In this document: in pieces, positions 25,194 to 32,824 of the stretch
How positions within the stretch are numbered: position 1 is the first letter of the stretch
Layout of the letters: each line of letters begins with the position of its first letter
Assembly (NCBI GenBank): GCA_029961075.1
Contig: JASBVL010000040.1
Coordinates: 1-43,471 of the forward strand
Length of the DNA: 43,471 bases
DNA from: Sphaerobacter sp.
Lineage (GTDB): Bacteria > Chloroflexota > Chloroflexia > Thermomicrobiales > Thermomicrobiaceae
Direction of reading: 5' to 3'
Notes under the pieces: generated by a model
The model's database searches: none
What the model saw: the letters and a program-made list of their open reading frames with translations, nothing else
What the model was told of the DNA's origin: nothing
Translations under genes and position numbers: made by a program

Positions 25194-26948
25194 TCACGTG
25201 TCCGCGTCGCCCTCCCCGGCCGCCGCCGCGCGGCGCGCGGCCCGCAGGCGTGCCGTCGCGTCCCAGTCGACCTCCAGGTCGGCGGTGAGGACGACGCCGT
25301 AATCCTCCCGCGCGCGCTCGAGCGAGACCAGCTCGTTGAGCACGTCGTCGCGCACGGCGAGCGGGTCGCGCTCCAGCGGGTCGCCGAAGCCGCCCCCGCC
25401 GGGCAGGCCGATCACGATGTCCGTCTCGGGGTCGACCCAGATGGTCTCCTTGGGATTCGGCCGCCGGCCGTCGCTCAGCTCGTAAACCCCCGGCGCGCCG
25501 CTCTTGCCACCCAGGTAGCCGCGCGCGGGGTTGTTGGTGCGGTCGAAGAAGGGGGAGAAGCGGTACGGCTTGCCGGCGCGCACGCCCCGGATCACCAGCC
25601 AGTGGCCCAGCCCGCCGCGGTACTTGCCCGGCCCACCGGAGTCGGTGCGGAACTCGCGGCGGACCATCATCAGGGGCGAGCGCGCCTCGACGATCTCCGC
25701 CGGGGTGCCCTGCACGCCGGAGGGGAAGGCCGTGCTGGAGAGGCCGTCCTTGTTCGGCCGGGCACCCATGCCGCCCGAGTTGAAGAAGAGCATGGTGAAG
25801 GGCCGGCCCTCGCGATCGACGCCGACGAACTGGGTGTTCCAGAGGTTCGAGGAGCCTTCGGCCAGCACGCGGTCCGGCATCGCCTGGGCGAGCGCGCCGT
25901 GGACGACGCTGGGGAGCCACTGGCCGATGATGTGGCGCCCGGCCACCGGGGCGGGAGGCTGGCAGTTGAGGATGCTGCCCACCGGCGCGGTGATGTGGAC
26001 CGGCCGGAAGCTGCCCTCGTTGTTCGGCACGTCGGGCACCAGCGCGCACTTGATCCCGAAGGTGGTGTAGGCCTCGGTGTAGTTCATCACGACGTTGATG
26101 CCGTAGTCGCTGGCCGGCGAGGTGCCGTCGTAGTCGACGAACAGGTCGCTCCCGCGCACGGTCACGGTGACCGCGAGCGTGACGGGCTGGTCGTAGCCGT
26201 CCATCGTGACCTGGTGGCGGTAGACGCCGTCCGGGAGGCGCGCGATGGCGTCGCGCATGGCGCGCTCCGAGCGGCTGATCACCTCGTCGGCCAGCGGCTC
26301 GATGCGCTCCAGGCCGAACTCGTCCATGAACTCCAGCAGCCGCTCGCCGCCCACGTCGTTGGCCGCCGTCATGGCGTGGAGGTCGCCGACGACCGCCTCC
26401 GGCTCGCGGACGTTGGCCCGGATGATCTTCAGCAGCTCCTCGTTCGGCTTCCCGGCCATGAACAGCTTGGTGATCGGGATGAACAGGCCCTCCTCGTACA
26501 GCTCGCGGGCGTCGGCGGAGAAGGGCCGCCCGCCGATGTCGGCCAGGTGGCAGATGTTGCCGAAGAAGGCCACCACCCGGCCGTCGCGGAAGATCGGGGT
26601 GACGATGGTGACGTCGTGGAGGTGGCCCGAGGTCTTCCAGGGGTCGTTGGTGATGAGGACGTCGCCCGGCTCCAGGGTCTCCAGCGGGTAGGCATCGAGG
26701 CAGTGCTGGATGCAGCGCGCCATCGAGTTGATGTGCCCGGGCGTGCCGGTCACCGCCTGGGCGATCATGTAGCCGCGGCTGTCGAAGACGCAGGCGGAGA
26801 TATCCCCGGCCTCGGCGACCGAGGGACTGAAGGCGCTCCAGATCAAGGAGGTCGCCTGCTCGTTGACCACGGCGATCAGGCGGCTCCAGAAGACCTCCAG
26901 CGTCAGCGGATCGATCGCTGCGTGCGCCATCTGCTCCTCGTTCATCAT
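25194..26948 (-). CDS. Hydantoinase/oxoprolinase subunit B (HyuB-type)
   Basis: A 584-residue HyuB-family protein. It has IDPLTLEVFWSRLIAVVNEQ near the start, PGDVLITNDPWKTSGHLHDV (about residues 93-112), GNICHLADIGGRPFSADARE, and the end GLPGGGGFGDPLERDPLAVR. The start is uncertain. ATG 26948 and ATG 26945 lie at the edge of heptamer array D without a ribosome site. ATG 26930 (MAHAAIDPLTL) has GAGGAG only 3 bases before it but gives the more usual family N-terminus. It is the last gene of the DUF1445-liv-hyuA unit, separated from hyuA by array D. The other HyuB in the window (21481-23184) is a distant paralogue. Confidence 0.92.
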   Translation of the reverse strand: MMNEEQMAHAAIDPLTLEVFWSRLIAVVNEQATSLIWSAFSPSVAEAGDISACVFDSRGYMIAQAVTGTPGHINSMARCIQHCLDAYPLETLEPGDVLITNDPWKTSGHLHDVTIVTPIFRDGRVVAFFGNICHLADIGGRPFSADARELYEEGLFIPITKLFMAGKPNEELLKIIRANVREPEAVVGDLHAMTAANDVGGERLLEFMDEFGLERIEPLADEVISRSERAMRDAIARLPDGVYRHQVTMDGYDQPVTLAVTVTVRGSDLFVDYDGTSPASDYGINVVMNYTEAYTTFGIKCALVPDVPNNEGSFRPVHITAPVGSILNCQPPAPVAGRHIIGQWLPSVVHGALAQAMPDRVLAEGSSNLWNTQFVGVDREGRPFTMLFFNSGGMGARPNKDGLSSTAFPSGVQGTPAEIVEARSPLMMVRREFRTDSGGPGKYRGGLGHWLVIRGVRAGKPYRFSPFFDRTNNPARGYLGGKSGAPGVYELSDGRRPNPKETIWVDPETDIVIGLPGGGGFGDPLERDPLAVRDDVLNELVSLERAREDYGVVLTADLEVDWDATARLRAARRAAAAGEGDADT

Positions 26949-26950
26949 GC

Positions 26951-27128
26951 GTCACCCGTCATGCGTCACGAGTACTGCGTATCGCGTATCGCGTATTGCG
27001 TATTCCGTGATGCGTGCTGCGTGTTGCGTGTTCCGTCCGTCTCCCCTCTCCGCCGGGTGGGAGCGGGGCCGGGGGTGAGGGCCGTTCCCTCACGCAGCAC
27101 GCATCACGCAATACGCGATACAGACCAC
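26951..27128. repeat. Heptamer array D with hairpin core, between hyuA and hyuB
   Basis: The left arm 26951-27034 has 12 units: GTCACCC, GTCATGC, GTCACGA, GTACTGC, GTATCGC twice, GTATTGC, GTATTCC, GTGATGC, GTGCTGC, GTGTTGC, GTGTTCC. The core, about 27040-27086, has CTCCCCTCTCCGCCGGGTGG and GGCCGGGGGTGAGGG. The right arm 27087-27128 has six opposite units such as GCAGCAC, GCATCAC, GCAATAC and GCGATAC. The right arm begins 4 bases after the hyuA stop codon (read on the minus strand) and the left arm touches the hyuB start. Thus it sits inside a presumed operon. Confidence 0.9.
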
Positions 27129-27132
27129 GGCC

Positions 27133-29235
27133 CTACGCTCGCGGGCTGCCTCCCCCATCCCCCAGGCGGATCACCAGGTTCAGGTGTTGATCGACGGCGA
27201 CCCGGCCGCGCGGGCCGACCACCACCGTCGACTCGCGCTCCTCGATGATCGCCGGGCCGTCGAAGCAATCTCCCGGGCGCAGTTGATAGCGGTCGTAGAC
27301 CGGCGTCGGGTGGAAGCCGCCAAACTCGGGGAAGTAGACCGGCCGCTGACCCTTCCGGCGCTCACCGACCGGCGGCTCGGGTTGTCGCAGGGTCAGCTCC
27401 GGCTGCGGCCCAGACACCAGCACCCGCCAGCTCATGATCTCGATCGGAACGCCGGGTCGGGCGCGCTTGTAGAGATCGCGGTAGACCGTCTCGAAGGCGC
27501 GCAGCACCTCCCCCGCCCGCTGCGGGCCTAGCTCGCCGCCCGGGATCGGCACGCGAATCTCGTGCGCCTGGCCCAGCAGCCGCATGTCCGCCGTGCGCGT
27601 CACGCTGACCTGCTCCGGCGGGACCCCGGACTCGGCCAGGAGCTGGCGCCCCTCGTCCTCCATCTCCCGGTAGAGGGCGTTGATCGTGTCCCAGTCGACC
27701 TGGTCGAGCCGCGCGTAGGCGCTGCGCACGAAGTCGAAGGCCAGCGGCGCCGCCAGGAAGCCGATGGAGGAGCCGACACCCGCCGCGAACGGGCAGAGGA
27801 TCTCCCGGATCCCGAGCAGCTCGGCGACCCGGTAGGCATGCACCGGCCCGGCACCGCCCGAGGCGAAGAGCGGATAGGCGCGGACGTCCTTGCCGTGCTC
27901 CACCGCGTGGATGCGGGCCGCACTCGCCATGTTCTCGTTGACCAGGTGGTGGATCGACCAGGCGGCCTCGAGCACCGACAGCCCCAGCGGCCGGGCGATC
28001 TCGCGCTCGATCGCCTCCTCCGCCGCCTCGCGGCTGATCTGCATCGTGCCGCCGAGGAAGAAGTCCGGGTCGAGGTAGCCGAGCACCAGGTCCGCGTCGG
28101 TGACGGTTGGCCGCGTGCCGCCCAGCCCGTAGCAGGCCGGGCCGGGCTGCGACCCGGCGCTGTCCGGGCCGATCTTGATCAGGCCGAACTGGTCGACGTG
28201 CGCGATCGAGCCGCCGCCGGCCCCGATCTCGATCAACTCGATGGACGACGCCTTGATCGGCAGGCCGCTCCCCTTCTTGAAGCGGTAGACCCGATCGACT
28301 TCGAACTCGGTGGTGATCAGCGGCCGGCCCTGCTCGATCAGGCAGGCCTTGGCCGTCGTGCCCCCCATGTCGAAGGCCAGCAGGTTGGGCCTGCCGGTCA
28401 GCCGCCCGACGTAGGCGGCCGCCAGCGCCCCGGCCGCCGGGCCGGACTCGATCAGTCGCACCGGGAAGCGCCGGGCCGTCTCGACCGTGCAGATCCCGCC
28501 CGACGAGAGCATGATCAGGAGCGTGGCCGTCGAGCCCAGTTCTGTCAATTCGCGCTGGAGCCGATCCAGATACCCCTCGACGATGCGCTGCACGTAGACG
28601 TTGGCCAGCGTGGTCGAGGTGCGCTCGTACTCGCGAATCTCCCCCACCACCTCGGACGAGAGGGAGATGCGGACCCCGGGGAGGCGTTCGGCCAGGATGG
28701 CGGCGACCTGCCGCTCGTGCGCCGGGTTGCGGTAGCTGTGCAGGAAGCAGATGGCGATCGCCTCAACCCCCGCGCGCCGGAGCCGCTCGGCCAGCGCCTC
28801 GACCTCGGCCGGGTCGACCGGGCGGTAGACGCTGCCGTCGGCCAGCAGCCGCTCGTTGACCTCGAAGCGCAGGTGCCGGGGCGCGATGGGTTTCGGCCGC
28901 TCGATGAAGATGTCGTACATGTCGTAGCGGTGCTCGCGAGCGATCTCCACCGCGTCGCGGAACCCCGCGGTCGTCACCAGGGCGGTCTTGTCCCCCTTGC
29001 GCTCGATGATGGCGTTCGTCACCAGCGTCGTGCCATGGATCACCGCCCGGATCTGCTCGGCGGGTGCCCCGGCCAGCTCGAGCCCCTGCAGCAGGGCGCG
29101 CCGCACGCCGACCGCCGGATCGTCCGCTGTGGTTAGCGTCTTGGCCACCCAGCAGGTGCCCGACCGATCGTCCACCAGTATCAGATCGGTGAACGTGCCA
29201 CCGATGTCGATACCGACGCGCAGTCTTGGCTCCAT
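27133..29235 (-). CDS. Hydantoinase/oxoprolinase subunit A (HyuA-type)
   Basis: A 700-residue HyuA-family protein. It starts MEPRLRVGIDIGGTFTDLIL, with VIHGTTLVTNAIIERKGDKT (near residue 66) and a second nucleotide motif LLAFDMGGTTAKACLIEQGR, then EIGAGGGSIAHVDQFGLIKI and DSAGSQPGPACYGLGGTRPT. ATG 29235 has AAGGAG 7 bases upstream. It follows livF by 83 bases on the minus strand and precedes hyuB, separated by repeat array D. With the Liv-type importer upstream it suggests uptake and ATP-dependent opening of a cyclic amide such as a hydantoin or 5-oxoproline. The substrate is inferred from family and context. Confidence 0.93.
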   Translation of the reverse strand: MEPRLRVGIDIGGTFTDLILVDDRSGTCWVAKTLTTADDPAVGVRRALLQGLELAGAPAEQIRAVIHGTTLVTNAIIERKGDKTALVTTAGFRDAVEIAREHRYDMYDIFIERPKPIAPRHLRFEVNERLLADGSVYRPVDPAEVEALAERLRRAGVEAIAICFLHSYRNPAHERQVAAILAERLPGVRISLSSEVVGEIREYERTSTTLANVYVQRIVEGYLDRLQRELTELGSTATLLIMLSSGGICTVETARRFPVRLIESGPAAGALAAAYVGRLTGRPNLLAFDMGGTTAKACLIEQGRPLITTEFEVDRVYRFKKGSGLPIKASSIELIEIGAGGGSIAHVDQFGLIKIGPDSAGSQPGPACYGLGGTRPTVTDADLVLGYLDPDFFLGGTMQISREAAEEAIEREIARPLGLSVLEAAWSIHHLVNENMASAARIHAVEHGKDVRAYPLFASGGAGPVHAYRVAELLGIREILCPFAAGVGSSIGFLAAPLAFDFVRSAYARLDQVDWDTINALYREMEDEGRQLLAESGVPPEQVSVTRTADMRLLGQAHEIRVPIPGGELGPQRAGEVLRAFETVYRDLYKRARPGVPIEIMSWRVLVSGPQPELTLRQPEPPVGERRKGQRPVYFPEFGGFHPTPVYDRYQLRPGDCFDGPAIIEERESTVVVGPRGRVAVDQHLNLVIRLGDGGGSPRA

Positions 29236-29318
29236 CCCATGCTCCTTGAGCCGCCCGCTGCGGCGGCCACACCACGAACCGGGAACGCCTCGGGGACCGT
29301 GGGGTGTGGATGAATGCG

Positions 29319-30026
29319 CTAGAGCCCGAGGTAGGCCCGGCGGACCATCTCGGATGCGAGGAGCTCGGTGCCGGTCCCTTCCGTGATCGTCGTCCCGGTC
29401 TGCAGGACGTACGCCCGGTCGGCGATCTCGAGCGACTCCCGGACGTTCTGCTCGACCAGCAGGATCGTCATTCCCTCGCGCGCGATCTGCCGGATGGTAT
29501 TGAAGATCTCGTCCACCAGCCGTGGCGCGAGACCCAGCGACGGCTCGTCCAGCATCAGGATCACCGGCTGCAGCATCAGCCCGCGCGCAATCGCGAGCAT
29601 CTGCTGCTCGCCGCCGGAGAGGGTCCCCGCGCGCTGGTGGGCCCGCTCCTTGAGGCGCGGGAAGAGCGTGAAGACGCGCTCGAGCATCGCCTGCTCTTGC
29701 GCCCGCGCCCGGCGGCTGAACGAGCCGACCAGGAGATTCTGCAGCACGGTGAGCCGGTTGAACAGCCGCCGCCCCTCGGGCACGTGGGCGATGCCCAGCT
29801 CCGCGATGCGATGCGCCGGGAGCCCGTCGATGCGGCTGCCGCGGAAGATGATCTCGCCGCGGTCGGGCCGGAGGAGGCCGGAGATGGTGCGGATGGTCGT
29901 GGTCTTGCCGGCCCCGTTCGAGCCGATGATCGTGATGACCTCCCCCTCGCCCACGGTGAAGCTGACGTCGTGCAGTGCGGGCACCCCGTCGTACGATGCC
30001 GCGATATGGCGCACCTCGAGGAGCAT
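29319..30026 (-). CDS. livF: Branched-chain amino acid/amide-type ABC transporter ATPase LivF
   Basis: A 235-residue ATPase with Walker A GSNGAGKTT (residues 35-43), signature LSGGEQQ (136-142) and Walker B VILMLDEPSLGL (D160, E161). The signature and the ending EGTGTELLASEMVRRAYLGL are LivF hallmarks. Its ATG (30024-30026 on the plus strand) overlaps the livG stop as TGATG, so the two are translationally coupled. It energises import through LivHM together with LivG. Confidence 0.95.
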   Translation of the reverse strand: MLLEVRHIAASYDGVPALHDVSFTVGEGEVITIIGSNGAGKTTTIRTISGLLRPDRGEIIFRGSRIDGLPAHRIAELGIAHVPEGRRLFNRLTVLQNLLVGSFSRRARAQEQAMLERVFTLFPRLKERAHQRAGTLSGGEQQMLAIARGLMLQPVILMLDEPSLGLAPRLVDEIFNTIRQIAREGMTILLVEQNVRESLEIADRAYVLQTGTTITEGTGTELLASEMVRRAYLGL

Positions 30027-30766
30027 CAGTCCTCCCCCGTCCGCTGTGGCCGGTACTTCTCGCCGAGGTAGGCCGCGATGACCTCCGGATTCTCGACGAT
30101 GGCCGCCGGCGGGCCCTCGGCGATCTTCCGGCCGGAGTCGAGCACGATCACCCGGTGGGAGATCGGCATCACGACCTCCATGACGTGCTCGACCAGCAGC
30201 ACCGTGACCCCGCGCTCCCGAATGGCCCGGATCAGCTCCACGGCCTGGACGCGCTCGGTCGGCGTGAGCCCGGCCATGACCTCGTCGAGCATCAGCAGCC
30301 GCGGCCCCGTCGCCAGGGCGCGGGTCAGCTCCACCCGCTTCTTGTCGGCGATGGTCAGGTTCGCCCCGAGCACGTCGGCGCGGGAGGCCAGCCCGGTGAA
30401 CGCGATCAGCTCGTCGGCGATCCGGCGGGCCTGCGCCGTGCTGTTCGTGCGGGCGAAGGCGCCGATCATGACGTTCTCGCGGACGGTCAGGTCCGGGAAG
30501 GTGCGCACGACCTGGAACGTGCGCGCCAGCCCCTGGTGCACCACCCGCTCGGGTGCCCACCCGGTGATGTCCGTGCCGTCCAGGCGGATCGTGCCGCGCG
30601 TCGGCGGGAAGAAGCCGGAGATGCAGTTGAAGAGGGTGGTCTTGCCGGCTCCGTTCGGGCCGATCAGCCCGACGATCTCCCCCTCCTCGACGTGGAAGGA
30701 GACATCCTGGTTCGCCACCAGGCCGTCGAACTGCTTGGTGACGCCGTCGACCTCCAGCAGCGCCAT
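30026..30766 (-). CDS. livG: Branched-chain amino acid/amide-type ABC transporter ATPase LivG
   Basis: A 246-residue ATPase with Walker A GPNGAGKTT (residues 36-44), the LivG-type ARTFQVVRTFPDLTVRENVM stretch, and Walker B RLLMLDEVMAGLTP (D161, E162). The signature motif is unusual: LTIADKKRVELTRAL (about residues 137-151) replaces the LSGGQ-like sequence. A subset of LivG proteins is known to have such degenerate signatures, so this need not mean loss of function. The stop overlaps the livF start and the ATG overlaps the livM stop (TGATG in both cases). Confidence 0.95.
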   Translation of the reverse strand: MALLEVDGVTKQFDGLVANQDVSFHVEEGEIVGLIGPNGAGKTTLFNCISGFFPPTRGTIRLDGTDITGWAPERVVHQGLARTFQVVRTFPDLTVRENVMIGAFARTNSTAQARRIADELIAFTGLASRADVLGANLTIADKKRVELTRALATGPRLLMLDEVMAGLTPTERVQAVELIRAIRERGVTVLLVEHVMEVVMPISHRVIVLDSGRKIAEGPPAAIVENPEVIAAYLGEKYRPQRTGED

Positions 30767-31854
30767 CAGCCCCGCTCCTCCTCATAGGTGCCGAGCAGCG
30801 GCGCCTCCTCACGCGCGAGCGCCTCCTCGTCCGAGGGCGGCGTCAGCGGGCGCCCCCGCCCGCGACGGCGCACCCGCTCGACCAGCCCCATCAGGCCGTT
30901 CGGCTGGAAGATCGAGATCAGAATGATCAGCCCGCCGTAGAGGATGAGGTCCACCGCGTTGCCGGTGCCGCCGAGTTGGGAGCGGGTGAGCTCGGCCGCC
31001 GGGATCAGCACGGCCGCGCCGATCAGCGGCCCGGCCACGGTGCCCACGCCCCCGAGGATCGCCACTAGGGCGATCAGCACCGAGAGCTCCAGCCGCATCG
31101 TCGTCTCGGGGTCGATGTAGAGCAGGTACTGCGCGTAGAACGTCCCGACGATGGCGCTGAACGCCGCCGAGAGGGCGATGGCGATCAGCTTGTAGCGCAG
31201 CACGTGGACGCCGAGCGCGCGCGCCGCCTGCTGATCGTTCTTGATGGCCCGCAGGTAGTAGCCCACCTTCGATCGGCTGACGCCAATGGTGACCGCCGTC
31301 ACCAGGACCACCAGGGCCAGCGCGATGTAGTAGTAGGGCTCCTTGTGCTGGTTGAACTGGAGATAGTACCAGGAGTCGGCCGGGCGCCCGTCCACCCGCG
31401 CGAACGGGATCAGCAGGCCCACCGCGCCCCCGACGAACTCCCAGTCGTTGAACACGGTCAAGACGATCTCCGCCATCGCGATGGTCGCGATGGCGAAGTA
31501 GTGGCCCCCGAGGCGAAACACGGGGTAGCCGATGATCACGGCGAAGACCGCGGCCACCAGCGCGCCCCCCAGCATGCCGAGCCAGGGCGTGACCTCCCAG
31601 CGGGAGAACAGGATGGTCGAGGTGTAGGCGCCGAGCCCGAAGAAGGCGGCGTTGCCCAGCGAGATCTGCCCGGCGAACCCGCCCAGGAGGTTCCAGGCCT
31701 GGGCCAGCGCCGCGTAGACCAGCACCAGGATGGCGATGTTCAACCGCGAGTCGCTGCGCAGGATCAGCGGGAGTGCCAGCAGGACGACGGCGAGCAGGCC
31801 GAGCGCGACCCAGAAAACCGGTCTGGTCCCCGTCCGAACCGTCGCGGTGGTCAT
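30766..31854 (-). CDS. livM: Branched-chain amino acid/amide-type ABC transporter permease LivM
   Basis: A 362-residue permease with about nine hydrophobic helices. Typical segments are AQAWNLLGGFAGQISLGNAA, FFGLGAYTS, FRLGGHYFAIATIAMAEIVL, and NDQQAARALGVHVLRYKLIA, the cytoplasmic loop that docks the ATPase, then GGVGTVAGPLIGAAVLIP. The C-terminus carries an Arg- and Glu-rich tail of about 35 residues. ATG 31854 has GGGAGGAAA about 10 bases upstream and the gene starts 18 bases after livH. Confidence 0.94.
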   Translation of the reverse strand: MTTATVRTGTRPVFWVALGLLAVVLLALPLILRSDSRLNIAILVLVYAALAQAWNLLGGFAGQISLGNAAFFGLGAYTSTILFSRWEVTPWLGMLGGALVAAVFAVIIGYPVFRLGGHYFAIATIAMAEIVLTVFNDWEFVGGAVGLLIPFARVDGRPADSWYYLQFNQHKEPYYYIALALVVLVTAVTIGVSRSKVGYYLRAIKNDQQAARALGVHVLRYKLIAIALSAAFSAIVGTFYAQYLLYIDPETTMRLELSVLIALVAILGGVGTVAGPLIGAAVLIPAAELTRSQLGGTGNAVDLILYGGLIILISIFQPNGLMGLVERVRRRGRGRPLTPPSDEEALAREEAPLLGTYEEERG

Positions 31855-31872
31855 GAGCGGCCGTTTCCTCCC

Positions 31873-32757
31873 TTAGAAGCGCCCGAACAGGCCCTGGGGT
31901 CGGATCAGGACGACGACCAGGTAGAGCGCGAAGACGACGGCGTACTTGTACGTCGTCGGCACCCCGAACACGATCGGGCTGGCCTCCTGGACCAGGCCGA
32001 CCAGCAGGCCGGCCACCAGGGCCCCGGGCACGCTCCCGAAGCCACCCAGTGCCACGACGATGTAGGACATCAGCCCGAAGAGGATCCCGACCGTGGGCGT
32101 GATCGGGTAGAAGCAGGCCAGGACGGCGCCGGCCAGGCCGACGCAGGCGCCACCGATCACCCAGCCCAGCGCGAACATGCGGTTGCTGTCGATCCCCATG
32201 AGGGTCGCGGTCGCCCGGTCCTCGGCCACCGCCTGGAGCGCCAGCCCGACGCGCGTGCGCGAGATGAACAGGGAGAGCGCCGCGAAGGCCAGGGCCGCCA
32301 GGACGGCCGCGGCGATCTGCGGGACCCCCAGGAACACCCCGCCGAGGTCGACGGTCCCGCCCGAGAGCTGGCCGAGCCAGGGCCGCTCGACCGTGCGGAA
32401 GTTGGGCGACCAGAGATACTGCGCCAGCCCGCGCAGGAAGAGCCCGAGGCCGAAGGTCGCGAAGATCTGCGCCAGCATCGGCGCCCGCAGGATCTGGGCG
32501 ATGATGCCGCGGTAGGTTACCAGGCCCAACAGCCCCAGGCCGGCCACGGTGAGCGGGAGCGAGACCATCGGGTCGAGGTGCAGCAGCACGCTCCCCCAGA
32601 ACGCCGCGTACATCGCGAGCATCAGGAACTCGCCGTGGGCGAAGTTCACGATCTCCATCAGGCCGAAGATGAGGGTCAGGCCGACCGAGATGAGCGCGTA
32701 GACCATCCCGATCAGCAAGCCGTTGACGAGCGCTTGGATCAGCAGCGTCGTGTCCAC
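31873..32757 (-). CDS. livH: Branched-chain amino acid/amide-type ABC transporter permease LivH
   Basis: A 294-residue permease. The start VDTTLLIQALVNGLLIGMVY and the segment GLTLIFGLMEIVNFAHGEFL are diagnostic of LivH, as are EDRATATLMGIDSNRMFALG and GFGSVPGALVAGLLVGLVQE. GTG 32757 has GGAAGGAA upstream. It follows the binding-protein gene across a strong GC hairpin, which could lower permease output relative to the binding protein. Confidence 0.94.
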   Translation of the reverse strand: MDTTLLIQALVNGLLIGMVYALISVGLTLIFGLMEIVNFAHGEFLMLAMYAAFWGSVLLHLDPMVSLPLTVAGLGLLGLVTYRGIIAQILRAPMLAQIFATFGLGLFLRGLAQYLWSPNFRTVERPWLGQLSGGTVDLGGVFLGVPQIAAAVLAALAFAALSLFISRTRVGLALQAVAEDRATATLMGIDSNRMFALGWVIGGACVGLAGAVLACFYPITPTVGILFGLMSYIVVALGGFGSVPGALVAGLLVGLVQEASPIVFGVPTTYKYAVVFALYLVVVLIRPQGLFGRF

Positions 32758-32790
32758 TCGGTTCCTTCCACCCGCTGAAGCTCGAGGTTG

Positions 32791-32815
32791 GCGGGGCGGG
32801 CCAGGCCCGCCCCGC
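32791..32815 (-). terminator. GC hairpin between the binding protein and livH
   Basis: A perfect 11-base stem (GCGGGGCGGGC with GCCCGCCCCGC) around a 3-base loop, in the 67-base gap between the binding-protein stop and livH. No T tract follows on the minus strand. In such operons hairpins at this place commonly protect the binding-protein mRNA or reduce read-through; I infer that use. Confidence 0.55.
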
Positions 32816-32824
32816 GCAGTGCCG

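Noticed and set aside
3507..27128. Heptamer arrays as CRISPR arrays
   Set aside because: The units are 7 bases, contiguous and varied within the unit, with no 25-40 base repeats separated by unique spacers and no cas genes in the window.
24654..27248. Long plus-strand open frame through the repeat-rich gap and opposite HyuB
   Set aside because: It runs through dispersed repeats and antisense HyuB sequence and shows no family motif or ribosome site.
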